A DNA stretch of 64,000 nucleotides from Patagioenas fasciata (lineage: Eukaryota; Chordata; Aves; Columbiformes; Columbidae): contig NC_092524.1 of the NCBI RefSeq assembly GCF_037038585.1, positions 45,531,001-45,595,000 of the forward strand. Reading direction: 5' to 3'. Numbering within the stretch: the stretch's first letter is position 1; every line of letters begins with the position of its first letter. Positions 1-10,555 of this stretch are shown here, piece by piece. The notes beneath the pieces are model-generated. The model was not told where the DNA came from. It saw only the letters and a list, made by a program, of their open reading frames with translations, and did no database searches. Made by a program: the position numbers and the translations under genes.

Positions 1-970
1 TACATTAATAGTACAGGAGTACCATGGTACAATCATCCTGTTGGGCACATATTTTCATGTTGATACTGCCTCTGATATTTAACAACAACAAAATCGGTCT
101 TCACTCTTACTTCAGCTAAACTTCCATATTTCACATTGTCACTCAAGGAAGACAGAAATAATTGGAGAGGATACTACTGATATTACTAAAATAAGCAATG
201 CGGGGGGAAGGACAACCTTCCTGTGTACCTGTAACAAAGAAGCAAAAATGCTACAAGTTTTAAAAAAAAAAAAAAGTTAAAAATTAGGTAAAGTATACAC
301 ATTAGAGTACCTCAATTATTAGATGCAGCAAGCAATGTTGTAGTTGCTACACATCTATATGAAAGCCTGATGATAAAACTCAAAGTCTGCTCAGTTTCTC
401 CTTTGCCAGATCTTGCCAGATCTGATCTGTTGACAGGACACTGCAGAGTTTGTGTTTCCTTGACCTGTGCTGTGTTCTTACCCCATCTTTGCACTTGGAT
501 CTCACTGATACAGTTTGTCTTGTACCTGTGTGATTGATTGCTAGATCTGATGCAAGGAATTGGTGGAAACACATTACAGTGCTATGGAACATAACAGCAC
601 TCTTGTGTAAGAATGGCTTAAAATGTATAGGACCTTATTTTGCTATTGACCTTCACTGCTATGCTGAACCTTTGTTTTGAGTTCCCACTGTTTATAATGT
701 AGGCAATCATAACTTTCGAAATTCTGCTGTATGTTAAACTGAAAATCAATGAACTTTTGTCTTCTGCAGATCCTTAGAAATGTAAGCTGTAATACATACT
801 TGGTGGAATTCCTGTGTTTGGATTTTTTTTAAGATTTGTTTGCTCACCCTGATGAATAGGCAGTTTGGATATTTACAAGAGCATGAGATACCCAGATAAT
901 TTTGCTCGTCTTCAGTTGTATGGAATGGGGGGAATAAATGTTAGCTGACCTGTTTTTGTGATTTCCTCAG
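1..970 (+). other. MIA2: MIA2 intron (partial), no exon seen
   Basis: AT-rich intronic sequence upstream of the first visible MIA2 exon. It ends in an AG acceptor at 969-970. I could not recognise the preceding MIA2 exon here; the short open frames have no family features. Confidence 0.7.
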
Positions 971-1108
971 TGTTAGGTGAGCCTTACACTGATCCAGTTC
1001 TTCCTCCTCGAAGACAAGAAAGATTTTTCCCTAATCCTCCAAATACTGGGAGACTTTCTGGACCAGCAGAACTACGAACTTACAACATGCAGTCTTTTGA
1101 TAAAACAG
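971..1108 (+). CDS. MIA2: MIA2 coding exon ([12 protein letters not shown])
   Basis: Acceptor tcctcag and donor caggtgaga flank 138 nt. The first two bases complete a codon from the previous exon. It encodes the [14 protein letters not shown] stretch, which matches human [14 protein letters not shown]. Confidence 0.92.
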
Positions 1109-4100
1109 GTGAGAATTGCTTCCATGATACTATTAAATGGAGATTCATGGTATATGTTGACTATATTTAGTAAGCTGTGGTAAGAGCACAACTTTATAGT
1201 TACCATGGCCCTGATGTTCCATTGTGTAAAAGCCTTTTAACACCCACTGGCCTTGGTTCAGTCTTACTCTGCTACCAAGAGTAGCAATCCATTCTGTTGG
1301 GATGGGACTCAGAGAATGGTAGGCATAAGGTGTTTGGTGGTTGTGGGTTTTTTTGTTCACCTTCACTTTTCTGTATGTTAACTATTCAGGATTGTTCAGG
1401 GTTGGCCTCGAGTCTGTTTTGGCGTGAGAGTGTTAAAAGATCACAAACCTTCATGTGCATTTCCATGCCACATTTGTTGAAGTTAGAAAGAGCTGGGGTC
1501 AGTAAGACTGAAAGAAAAACAGAAGAATTTTCAAATGTCTACTGGTTTTCAGTACTGAACTAGAAGGTCCTGAGGTCTCCTTCTTCAAACTGTTTACCAT
1601 ACTTGCAGTTGCACCCAACTTAATCACACATTTCACCAACCCAAGTACCACTTGTTTTAAATTGGCCAATTATGTAAATTCTGGTTAATGATACTTAGCA
1701 ACAACCAGAAACTCAGCAGCAAGTTTTGGTAATTTAAACCGTACCACTGGAACAGTTTAAGAGATAAAGCCTTAACACTTATTAAGCAGTTTTCATCCTT
1801 ATTTAATGCCTAGTAAGTCACGTGTGTCTTATTCATCAGCTAGCCTGAAGCCATTAAACTGCCAACAGAACTTTGCCACCCAGTATTCAGTTACTGATAT
1901 GATTAGTAGTAACGTACCATCTTTGCCCAATTTCTGACAATAAGAGGGAGAACCTTTAACTTGCTGTCACAGTTTGGGAACTGGAAATGCTGAATTTTCT
2001 TTCAGGTTGAAGGTTCAGGTTTTACAGGGAATTTTTCTCTACTGGAAGGCAGTTCTGTTTCTGTACAGCTGCTCACCTTCCTACCCTCTTTCCCAAGCCT
2101 CCTTGTGTTTCACTTCTGCTTCCTAATACTTTGTGTTCCCCTGAGGTCTTTCTTTTAGCACCTGGATGCTGACTGAAGGGCAGGAGTGCGCTGTCTTTGA
2201 AATCATTGCATCCATTTTTACCCTTTTCTTCAGCAGCTGGCAAGCAACAATATCAATAAATAAATAAATAAATAGATCTGTATTTGCTTCTTGGGCAGCT
2301 CAAAACCTACTTAATGAAAACAGGGTTTTGCTACATAATCTTGCTGCCAACATTTAGCAGGTCATTAAGCATATGTGAATGGTGCTTTATTAGAGGCATT
2401 TAATTTCAGTAAACTTGGGTGAGTATTTGTGAAAATAGCAAAAAAGTCCATCAAAAGTAAAAAACAGAAAACAAACCAAAACCCCCAAACAAACAAAAAA
2501 CACCAACAAAAACCCAAACATCCAACACACTACCTGGCTTCAGAAGAGCAATGTCTCACAGTACTGAAATCCAGGCTCCAACTTCGCAGTTGGTACTTAC
2601 CAAAGAAATGAAGTATTAGCAGGAGGGAGGGGAAGATAGAACTGCTACAGTAATGTTAAGATGTATCACTAAGAAATTGCACTTTTAACTTATTTTAAAA
2701 AAGGGGGGGAGGGGAAACTGAAAGGAAAAGCCTTATTTGGATAGAAGAAACTTTGGTAAAAGCTGCCATTTTGTAATTCACATGTAACTTGTACAGAAAT
2801 TGGAGAAGATACTCCGCATAGCTTTGTCTTCCTGATTGTCTTTTGATCTGCCCCCAGAACAGTTGCTTGGTACAGCAGTATTTATTTTTTTCTTGCCTAT
2901 ATATCCTGATTTCAGAAAAAGTACTGAAATCAGTGGTGGGGAGAAGGAGGTCAGCACTAAATAGCTTGTTTAACTTTTGCATACAGATGGACAAACAACT
3001 TCAGAAAATAGCCCACAAACAGAACCAAGTGGAAATGGGATGAAAGATCACTCTAACCTTACTGTAAGTAGCTAAACAGAAATTTTATTTAAAGAAGCTT
3101 TAAATTTCTGCAAAACTTTTAGGAAAATTTCTCTCTAGTATGTTGGTTATGTTATATTGCATTGTGAAGTCCAAATTATAAAATTGTGTGCTTTTAACAC
3201 AACACTGAACTGTCTTGTGAATTAATTTTGATGCATGACTTATACAATACCTGCTAAAAATTAATTACAACCCGAAAGATGAAACTGTGGGCAAGCTGAG
3301 GGTCACTGCACAGAGACATCCTTGCTCAGGATTATGCCGCAGCAAAGGCAAAGCCGTGAGCCAGTGTGCCTGTCTACATCAAAGTGGGCCTCATGGGATC
3401 AGATATGTTCCTGCTCCATATCCCTTTCCCTAAGCTGACTTTCCTGTTTTTGTTGTGTTGCAGAACTCACTACCTGATCAGCCATTGGCTTCTGAAAGCG
3501 AAGCTGTCAGTTCAGGGTTTGCTCCTCCACCCTTCCCTCCAGTCAGACCGCCGATGATGCCAGTGGATCCCGGAGCACCTTTCATGAGACGAGGTCCCCC
3601 TTTTCCTCCCCCTCCTCCTGCTGGCATGTACGGACCACATGAATGTTTTCCAGTACGAGACTTTGGGCTTCCACGCCCTCCACTGCCAAGTACGTAACAT
3701 TTGCCAGCATTTACTTCAAGCTAAGTCGATGAACACGTGTGTTTTGTGCAGGTAGTGAGTTATCACAGTGGGTGAACACTTAAATCTTTATTTGCACGTA
3801 CTGCTTCTCAGTTCAGCTAACTGATAGCATCTTCTCTGGTGAAGGTTAATTGCATTGAACACTTTGGCTTCTACACAGTTGCTTATATTGATAATGCTTT
3901 TACAAATGCTAGCTTTGGCTGGAAAATACACATACACACTTCAGCATTTAAAGAGTTATTCTTAAGGTGGGAAAGCAAGTAGATGCTTGCTTACCTTAAT
4001 CCTTTTCCTCCTATGAGGTTGCATCATATATAAATCTTAAAGCTTCATCCTTTAGCTTTGAGGTATGCTAGTGTCCATACAAAAGCATGCATTTGGGACA

Positions 4101-4683
4101 TCATTAATTGTTAATTGCTTTTCCTTGGAGTTTGCATTAGTGGAGCAAGATGTGTCAGACTGAAGGGCTGCTTCTGCCTCTTGCTGTTCTCTGATTAACC
4201 TGTGCAGAGCTACAGTTATTTTCCAGAGCTTTTGTCAGGTGTGGGAGCCAAGTGCTGCCACCACAGAGCAGAGGTGATGGTGGCAGCAGCAGCCCATTAA
4301 CAGACACCGGCTGCTGCTGTGAGCCTGGTGCAGGTAACCACTGAAAAAAGTGCTTTAGGTGTTCTCCCCTTCAGAGCATCTTTGTCTCTTTAACTCACTT
4401 AACTGAGGTCTGCTTTGTGACATCTATTGAGTTAGGCTGTTGCTGAGCAGCAAAGTCCATGGGGTAGCAGGAGGTATGTGTTTGCTGTTACAGCTGACAC
4501 TAACTGGAATACTCTGCTTCTCTCACAGTAAGAAATCCATTTCCAATGAGGTCTTACCCTCAGTATCCACCTCAACGACCTGGATTTTTGCCTCCACAAC
4601 CACATCCTGAAAATAGAGTTGAGCCACCTCAGTCAAATCCATCAGCTGTAGAACAACCAGAACCACCACCACAGGAGACTTGA
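971..4683 (+). CDS. MIA2: MIA2 (CTAGE5/TALI) C-terminal proline-rich region, 5'-partial
   Basis: Four spliced exons at 971-1108, 2987-3063, 3464-3689 and 4529-4683 join in one frame and end in TGA. They encode about 198 residues. The peptide begins [15 protein letters not shown] and has the [12 protein letters not shown] and RPGFLPPQP stretches. It ends [10 protein letters not shown], close to the human MIA2/CTAGE5 end as I remember it (EHPEPQQET). In this TANGO1-family ER membrane protein the proline-rich tail binds Sec23/Sec24 at ER exit sites and helps form large COPII carriers for procollagen and lipoproteins. The SH3-like, membrane and coiled-coil parts lie to the left of the window. MIA3 has a similar tail, but the end sequence and the FBXO33 neighbour favour MIA2. 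Confidence 0.93.
2255..2273. repeat. (AAAT)n microsatellite
   Basis: About 4.5 units of AAAT in a MIA2 intron. Confidence 0.8.
2456..2531. repeat. A/C-only low-complexity tract
   Basis: About 75 nt made almost entirely of A and C, built from CAAA and CCAAA variants, in a MIA2 intron. Similar tracts occur near 11010, 12770 and 19440. Confidence 0.75.
2987..3063 (+). CDS. MIA2: MIA2 coding exon, polar linker
   Basis: The 77-nt exon lies between atacag and gtaagt. It encodes a Ser/Thr/Asn-rich linker ([17 protein letters not shown]) and ends in phase 0. Only the frame and splice sites connect it; the sequence itself is weakly conserved. Confidence 0.85.
3464..3689 (+). CDS. MIA2: MIA2 coding exon, proline-rich
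   Basis: The 226-nt exon lies between ttgcag and gtacgt. It carries [12 protein letters not shown], then [18 protein letters not shown], then FPVRDFG. These are the PPP repeats of the TANGO1/cTAGE5 COPII-binding domain. Confidence 0.93.
3690..4528 (+). other. MIA2: MIA2 last intron with CAG/CTG dyad
   Basis: 839-nt intron. The only structure noted is an 11-bp perfect inverted repeat (4284-4294 and 4309-4319) made of CAG and CTG triplets. No other feature recognised. Confidence 0.6.
4529..4683 (+). CDS. MIA2: MIA2 terminal coding exon
   Basis: Acceptor tctcacag leads to [19 protein letters not shown] and the stop TGA at 4681-4683. Human has the equivalent AMRNVYPPRGFPPYLPPRPG block. Confidence 0.94.
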
Positions 4684-5090
4684 CAGTCATTTGAGCAACG
4701 TGCCAAACCATTTCTGTACTCTCCTAATGGCATTTTCCTTACATTAAGTAACCATTGTTACTTAGGTATACATAAACTCCTTTGCTCAAATTGAAGCTTA
4801 ATAGAAAATTCTCAGGATAGTATTTTGTAAATAAAGAATGAAATAACTATGAATATTGTGAATAAGTGATTTCCATTGTACAATAGTAATTTTAAATTAA
4901 GTATTTCTAACTCGAAAAATCTCTTCAGAGATGTATAAAATGAAATCATGTGAACCATATTTTAAAATCCCAGCTGCTTTGTCCTTGTTTAGCTGTACAG
5001 GGAATCTCTGCATGCCAAAAGTGATGCTTGCTGCTTTATGAATAGAATGTGAAAACAAAACTGTTAATAAACATCTCCTGAAAATGAATG
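4684..5090 (+). terminator. MIA2: MIA2 3'UTR with two poly(A) signals
   Basis: AT-rich 3'UTR with AATAAA hexamers at 4830-4835 and 5066-5071. Either could end the transcript. Without RNA data I cannot say whether a longer form continues to the + strand AATAAA at 8531-8536. Confidence 0.65.
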
Positions 5091-8000
5091 CACTGTCACT
5101 GTTAACATGGTACTACAGAAGCAGCTCAAGTGAAGAGGAACTAGTAATATTCCCTACTACAAACAAACTACATTAATGACCATACAGGAAAGCTTTACAA
5201 AGGGGAGGACAAAATGTAGAGCAAGTCTCCCACCATTTCAAAACCAAGAGTTGGGGGGTAGCGTTTTCCTGAAAGTTTGTGGTTTTTTAATGACATGGGA
5301 GGAAGGAGTCATGGCTATGTGATGATGCTTCAGCACTACCAGACCTTTGCCTTGGAAGATGAAATGGCTGCAGCAAACTAATATTAGGGGTTCTTTTACT
5401 CTCTCAAGATGAATTTAGTTTTTTAGTCTTCAGATTTTAACACTGGCATTTGGGAAGCTGGGAGGGACAAAAATATCACTCTTTGGAGAGCACTCCAGGA
5501 TTTCTCAACAAAATGGCCACATAGGATAGGGCAGGGGATTTCTCTAAGCATGCTCATCCTAATAGATAATACAGATAATTAAAACTGCAAAGCAAGGTAG
5601 AATTTCTTGCTTGCCTACAGTAAGCACAGAAGCAAGTATACCACATACTCATCACAAAAAAAGCAGCAAAACGGTCAAGAACACGGCGGCAAAATTTTTA
5701 AAACAAAATGTTTTAGATGTTAATTGTGCCCGGGCACATTTTATAGTGATTGCTGGGCTCCATAAAAGAGCAGAATTAAAAAAATACAAAAAAAAAAAAA
5801 GTAGCAAACAGCAGCATTAATAATTTTGTGCATTAGGTGTGTTCTCTTGTTCACCTGAGGTTGCTGTTTGCTTCTTCCCTTGCAGCGACGGACACCACAA
5901 CAGGCACAGGGCACTTCCCTGCAGCTTGTCTGTGCCTGCTGCCTCTGGACTAGACCCCAGCTCTATTGTTACTGACTATTGTACAATTTAAAGACGAGTG
6001 CTAGAGGCTGTTGGCTGTTCTGTCAGTTTAGCTTCAACTTGAACCTTGTGTCCTGACTCCCAATGCTGTCAGCTGTGATGGATGCTTTATGATAAAGAAT
6101 GAAACTCCTTTTAGCAAGCCCCACGTGCAGTCCCGCTGCCATTTCCCCATTCTCTGCGCACGCACACACACACACACAGTTTCAGCCTGGAATATGAATA
6201 CAGCCACCACATCCCATAATTAGCAGTTACCAAAAAAAAATCTCCAGCCCACTTTTTTTGTAACTGCTCAGGTGCAGTGTACCAAGTGCTTTTTTTTTTT
6301 TCAGCTCAGTTCTGCTCCCACTGTTATTTCCACACAGGCTTAGTTCAGCGGCAGAACTCTTCCATGGCTTATTCCTAGCACATTCTTATTCTCCTTTCTA
6401 CTTCTAGTTTAGTTCTCAAATGCCTTTGGACAAGCCGTTGTGACAACAGACATTTTAAAGCATTATCCATGTTAAATTGTTTTAACTGCTATTTAGCTTA
6501 ATCCAGCTGCTGCACCATTTTTAGAGAATTACGTATTTTGTGAAGGCTCTAAGCTTGCCTGAAAGACTTCAACCGGGACGCTAAAACGAATTATTTGGTT
6601 TTACCCTTGCCATCCATGCTAGGGACAGCCAGAGCTGCCAGCTTACCCCTATACATAGAACCAGTGGATCGTACAGGGGTCCTTAGTTTGATAACACTGC
6701 CACTGTAAGAACTCCTTTTTTCCTTCCAACTCACCTTAACAGTTGCAACTACTTATGAATGTAACTGTATTTTCTGAACAGGTACCGTATTCTGTGTGGC
6801 TTAAATATTTGTTCTATCTTTTAACTGAGTTAACTGCAAAAAAACAGTTATTCCTCCACCAAAACAATATACTCTGTGCCCACAATGATACCGAAAGCTG
6901 CAGGCAAAACAAAACTTAGCTGCACTAAGATGATGCAGGACAAGCATGGATTCAATCACCCCACAGAGAGAATGGAATAATTTCAGACTCCAAAGACCCT
7001 GTTACCCCAAAAAAGTTGAATCCCTACATCTTGGTATCGCTAGTTCAGATTGTTGCTAAAAATACAAACAAACCCAACCTTTATTCATTTCTAGGACAAC
7101 AGAACAATCAGAAGAGCATTTCTCCACGCTGCTCAAGGTCTGGGTTTCACTGCACACTCACACCTTACTGGACTCCCTATACTTGTAAAGTCAGAAAGGT
7201 TATAACAGCCTGTATATATTAAGTACATTGACTTGGTTCCTGGAACACAAACCACACCCAGTGATGAGACTTCAAATTGTGACAACATCCAGCCTGGAGC
7301 ACAAACAACAGACACCCACAGACACAGCCTGTTCTGAACGCTGTGCTGTGGCTGCAGCAACTGAAAGCATTGCACCTCTCTCTACCATGGGCAAGTGGCC
7401 TGTTCCTCCTGCTCCTTATGTTACCTTTCAAGATGAAGTTAATTAAAAACTAAGCAGAAAATAGGTTACACTAACAAAAGAAACTCATCTATATAACAGA
7501 AAGGTAAACAAGTTACTTCCCAGCTGCGCTAAGCAAGGCAGTTATCCATAGAAACCCTCTGGTCTGTAGAGATAAAATTAACCACCTGCAATTCTGTTTA
7601 TACCAGAGGATGCAGCATTTGCTTCAGGAAGTTCCAGGGAAAAAGCCAGAAATCTTCATCAATCTATCACCAAATCTGAGGTCCAGATGATGCTGAACAA
7701 TCCCTGTCGGATTTAAATGCCACATAAACCTCCCTCCTGAGGCTGCGCCCTGACGGGCACCAAGCCCAAGCCCTGTTATGTCACTTGACTGGAATTTGAA
7801 AAAGTATTTACCTGATCTTTACTACCCACAGCATCTCTTCAGTAAGTCAGTAAATGATCTCGCTTTGCAGATCTGCTCAGACAACACGCAGTGCAATTCT
7901 CACGCTTGGCAGGAGTTTGGACCGTGATGAGATGACGCTCAGAAGCTCCAATGAAACCCATGCTTGGCGCACACACCGAACAGCCACTCCCACAATTCTC

Positions 8001-8520
8001 GCAGCACAACCAGCCATCGCGGGGCACAGCGGCTCCTCCGCAGCTTACCAGGCATCTCCAGTTTCCATTCAGATTGCGCAGCTATGTACTTCGAATATGG
8101 ATAAAACGGCAAACTGAAGCATTGCAGGTATTCACAATTATTTAATAGTGGGACACCAAAAAAGTACTACACATTTTTTTTTTCTTGAGCACATTAGATT
8201 TTGATTTAAGCAATTGCAACGGATGCAGGAATTTCTCAAAAATAGTCTTCTATATTCTACAATCCACAGTTTACTGTATCAGTCTAATTAATAAGTCATA
8301 TCATGATATACTGTTTGTGCTAACTGGGTCTGATAGTCTGATCTTTAGCAAAGCAGCCATCCCCTTCCTCCACCCCCTCAAAAAATGTTGACAATATTCA
8401 GCCAAATTAAAAAAATATTACTGTACGACTTTAGACTCTTCTGTTGACCTAAACACAATGGGAGCTACCAGTTCTACACAGCTTATGAACGATGTTGCAT
8501 TTTAATTCTAAAAAATCTTC
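5091..8520. other. MIA2-FBXO33 convergent intergenic / possible extended 3'UTRs
   Basis: No gene recognised. Contents are poly-A and poly-T runs, a (CA)n tract at about 6160-6178, and a - strand AATAAA (TTTATT at 7080-7085) that could serve a longer FBXO33 transcript. Short open frames on both strands look random. Confidence 0.5.
6160..6178. repeat. (CA)n microsatellite
   Basis: Short CA dinucleotide run, partly interrupted by CG at its left end. Confidence 0.8.
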
Positions 8521-8566
8521 ATGCTGATACAATAAAGTATTTTATTCAGCGATCAATTTTTAATGC

Positions 8567-8572
8567 TTTATT
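8567..8572 (-). terminator. FBXO33: FBXO33 poly(A) signal cluster
   Basis: TTTATT on + reads AATAAA on -. A second - strand copy lies at 8541-8546 and a + strand AATAAA at 8531-8536, so opposing signals sit within 42 bp. This is the likely main 3' end of FBXO33, giving a 3'UTR of about 1.7 kb. Confidence 0.55.
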
Positions 8573-10283
8573 CATTGATTAAAAGAATATACATTTAACA
8601 TAAACCATACAACATCAGTCATCAATTCAAACATTCAGCTGGTTTCCTTACATTTTCTGTCAGGATTTTTTTTTTTATCTGATCACATTTATAAGATAAA
8701 ATCTCACCACATCTGGCATATACACACACTGTGCCAGTGGATTCACTCTACTGATGTACATATAAAATCCGCATGGTATGTGCTCACTGGAGACAAAACA
8801 GCGCACACCTGTCAAAAGGTCATTTTAATATAAGATGGTAAAACCATTTGTAAAACACATATAAACTTTTTCCATAAATAGAATCATATCTGGACATCTG
8901 TTGCATAAATTGTGTTTTCCAAAGCTTACAATATAGCAGCCAGGTCTCAGCACTGCTGGGCACCCACGTTGGCCACTTACTTTATTATTGCAGACTGTCC
9001 TTTAAACATTAAATGCACAACATTCGTACCACTTAAAACTGGGGTCAGGTGGAAGTCTCACAGAGACCACGTCTGTACCGCGGTTGCCCTGAAACAGTTA
9101 AATCGGCTTTTAAAGCCTCTCAGATATAACAAGATTTTAAAACATACTTCATGGAATGTTCTTCATGCATCATAGCAGCTCATACCTGTGATAGAACAAG
9201 CTTTGTATTTGTTTCCTTCCCTTCCTTTACATTCACTATTCACAGTGAAACAGGTGCATGTTTGTTAAGAGTTCTGAGGTTGCTGACTGAGCCACAGCAC
9301 AGCTGTGTACCACAGGTCGAAATTCGACCTTATATATTACAATCTAGCAGTATCTGGCAGGCCGAGAGTCGGCCTGCCCCTGCCAGCATGTGGGCACTTC
9401 TTCGTTTTTAATCTATTCTTTGGCAGCTGACACAGGCGCTGACAGAGAAAATCCAGTGACTTGGTTGCTAGGGATTTCACGACTAATGTTTGTTTGTAGG
9501 TGTATACCTTTGCATTTGAGTCTTCACTGTTATGTTTTTACCTCATCGGAGTGCACGTTCTTGGTTTTTTATTTTAAACTTTGGCCCAAAGCTAACTTTT
9601 AAGGAAGATGACAGAACATGAGAATAAACGAGGAGGAGCTTGCAAAGAATCTGACAGACTACAGCTTACGGAGTGAATCTGGAAGTGCAGGTACCCGAAA
9701 AGCTAGTGTTTCACACCACCGCTTGACAGCTAAGAAAAGCTGAGAACGGTAGTTAAGTCATGCTTCAGAATCCGCACGTGACACAGCGCAGGGTGAGGGT
9801 CTGACAAGGAACTGCCCTGGACAGACTGCTCCTCCTTCAAGCCTACGAAGCAGCATGCGACCAGGTGACGCACACAACGACAGCACAGAAATCCACCAGG
9901 CTATGCATATGGGGATTCAAGTGAGTTGGCTCCTGAGCACGCAACTCCGATATAATAGTAAAATCATTCAAAATGCAGTTACTCGATAAAAGTAAAGTTA
10001 GCCGGCAACCTCAGACAGCCTTTGGCTGTATCTCTGTAAGGTTTGGTAGACAAGTCCATTAACCGTGAAAACCCTAAACACTGCCACTTTCAGCTTCTAA
10101 ACCAATACCCGACTACGTTCTTTGATCAAGAAGTAGAATACACATATATAATTCTATATAGCTAATACTGATTAAACACAGCACAAAAGGGGTTAATTCA
10201 CACTACCAAAAAAAAAAAAACAAAAACAAAAACATAATAGGACCCTACTTGCATATGTAACCACAGGAATTGTAAATAAGGAG
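8573..10283 (-). other. FBXO33: FBXO33 3'UTR
   Basis: Sequence between the FBXO33 stop and the - strand poly(A) signal cluster, with no competing gene. It contains perfect dyads at 9105-9117, 9314-9330 and 9356-9378. The exact transcript end is inferred. Confidence 0.6.
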
Positions 10284-10555
10284 CTAAATGCCTTCACTGA
10301 AGCTTTGCATCTCCCTGTAAAAGTGACGGGTTGGCTCAGTGAAGACACTGAGCAGCTCGATGTCCATGACTGCGTGCCAGGGTCGACCCAATCCCAGAGA
10401 CACTTGCTCGATGAGATTGTGCACGGGATCCACATCCTGATCAGCCAGCTCTCCTTGGTCAAAATCAATGCTTTCTTCTGTCACTTCCAGAACTTTCAAG
10501 TCAGAGCCACGAAGACGAGCAATTGCTATAAGATTATGAGCCCAAACTGTGTAAC
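10284..10555 (-). CDS. FBXO33: FBXO33 exon 4 (terminal)
   Basis: Acceptor cctccag on -. Encodes GYTVWAHNLIAIARLRGSD, then EESIDFDQGELADQDVDP, and stops with TAG at 10286-10284. Nearly identical to human. Confidence 0.95.
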
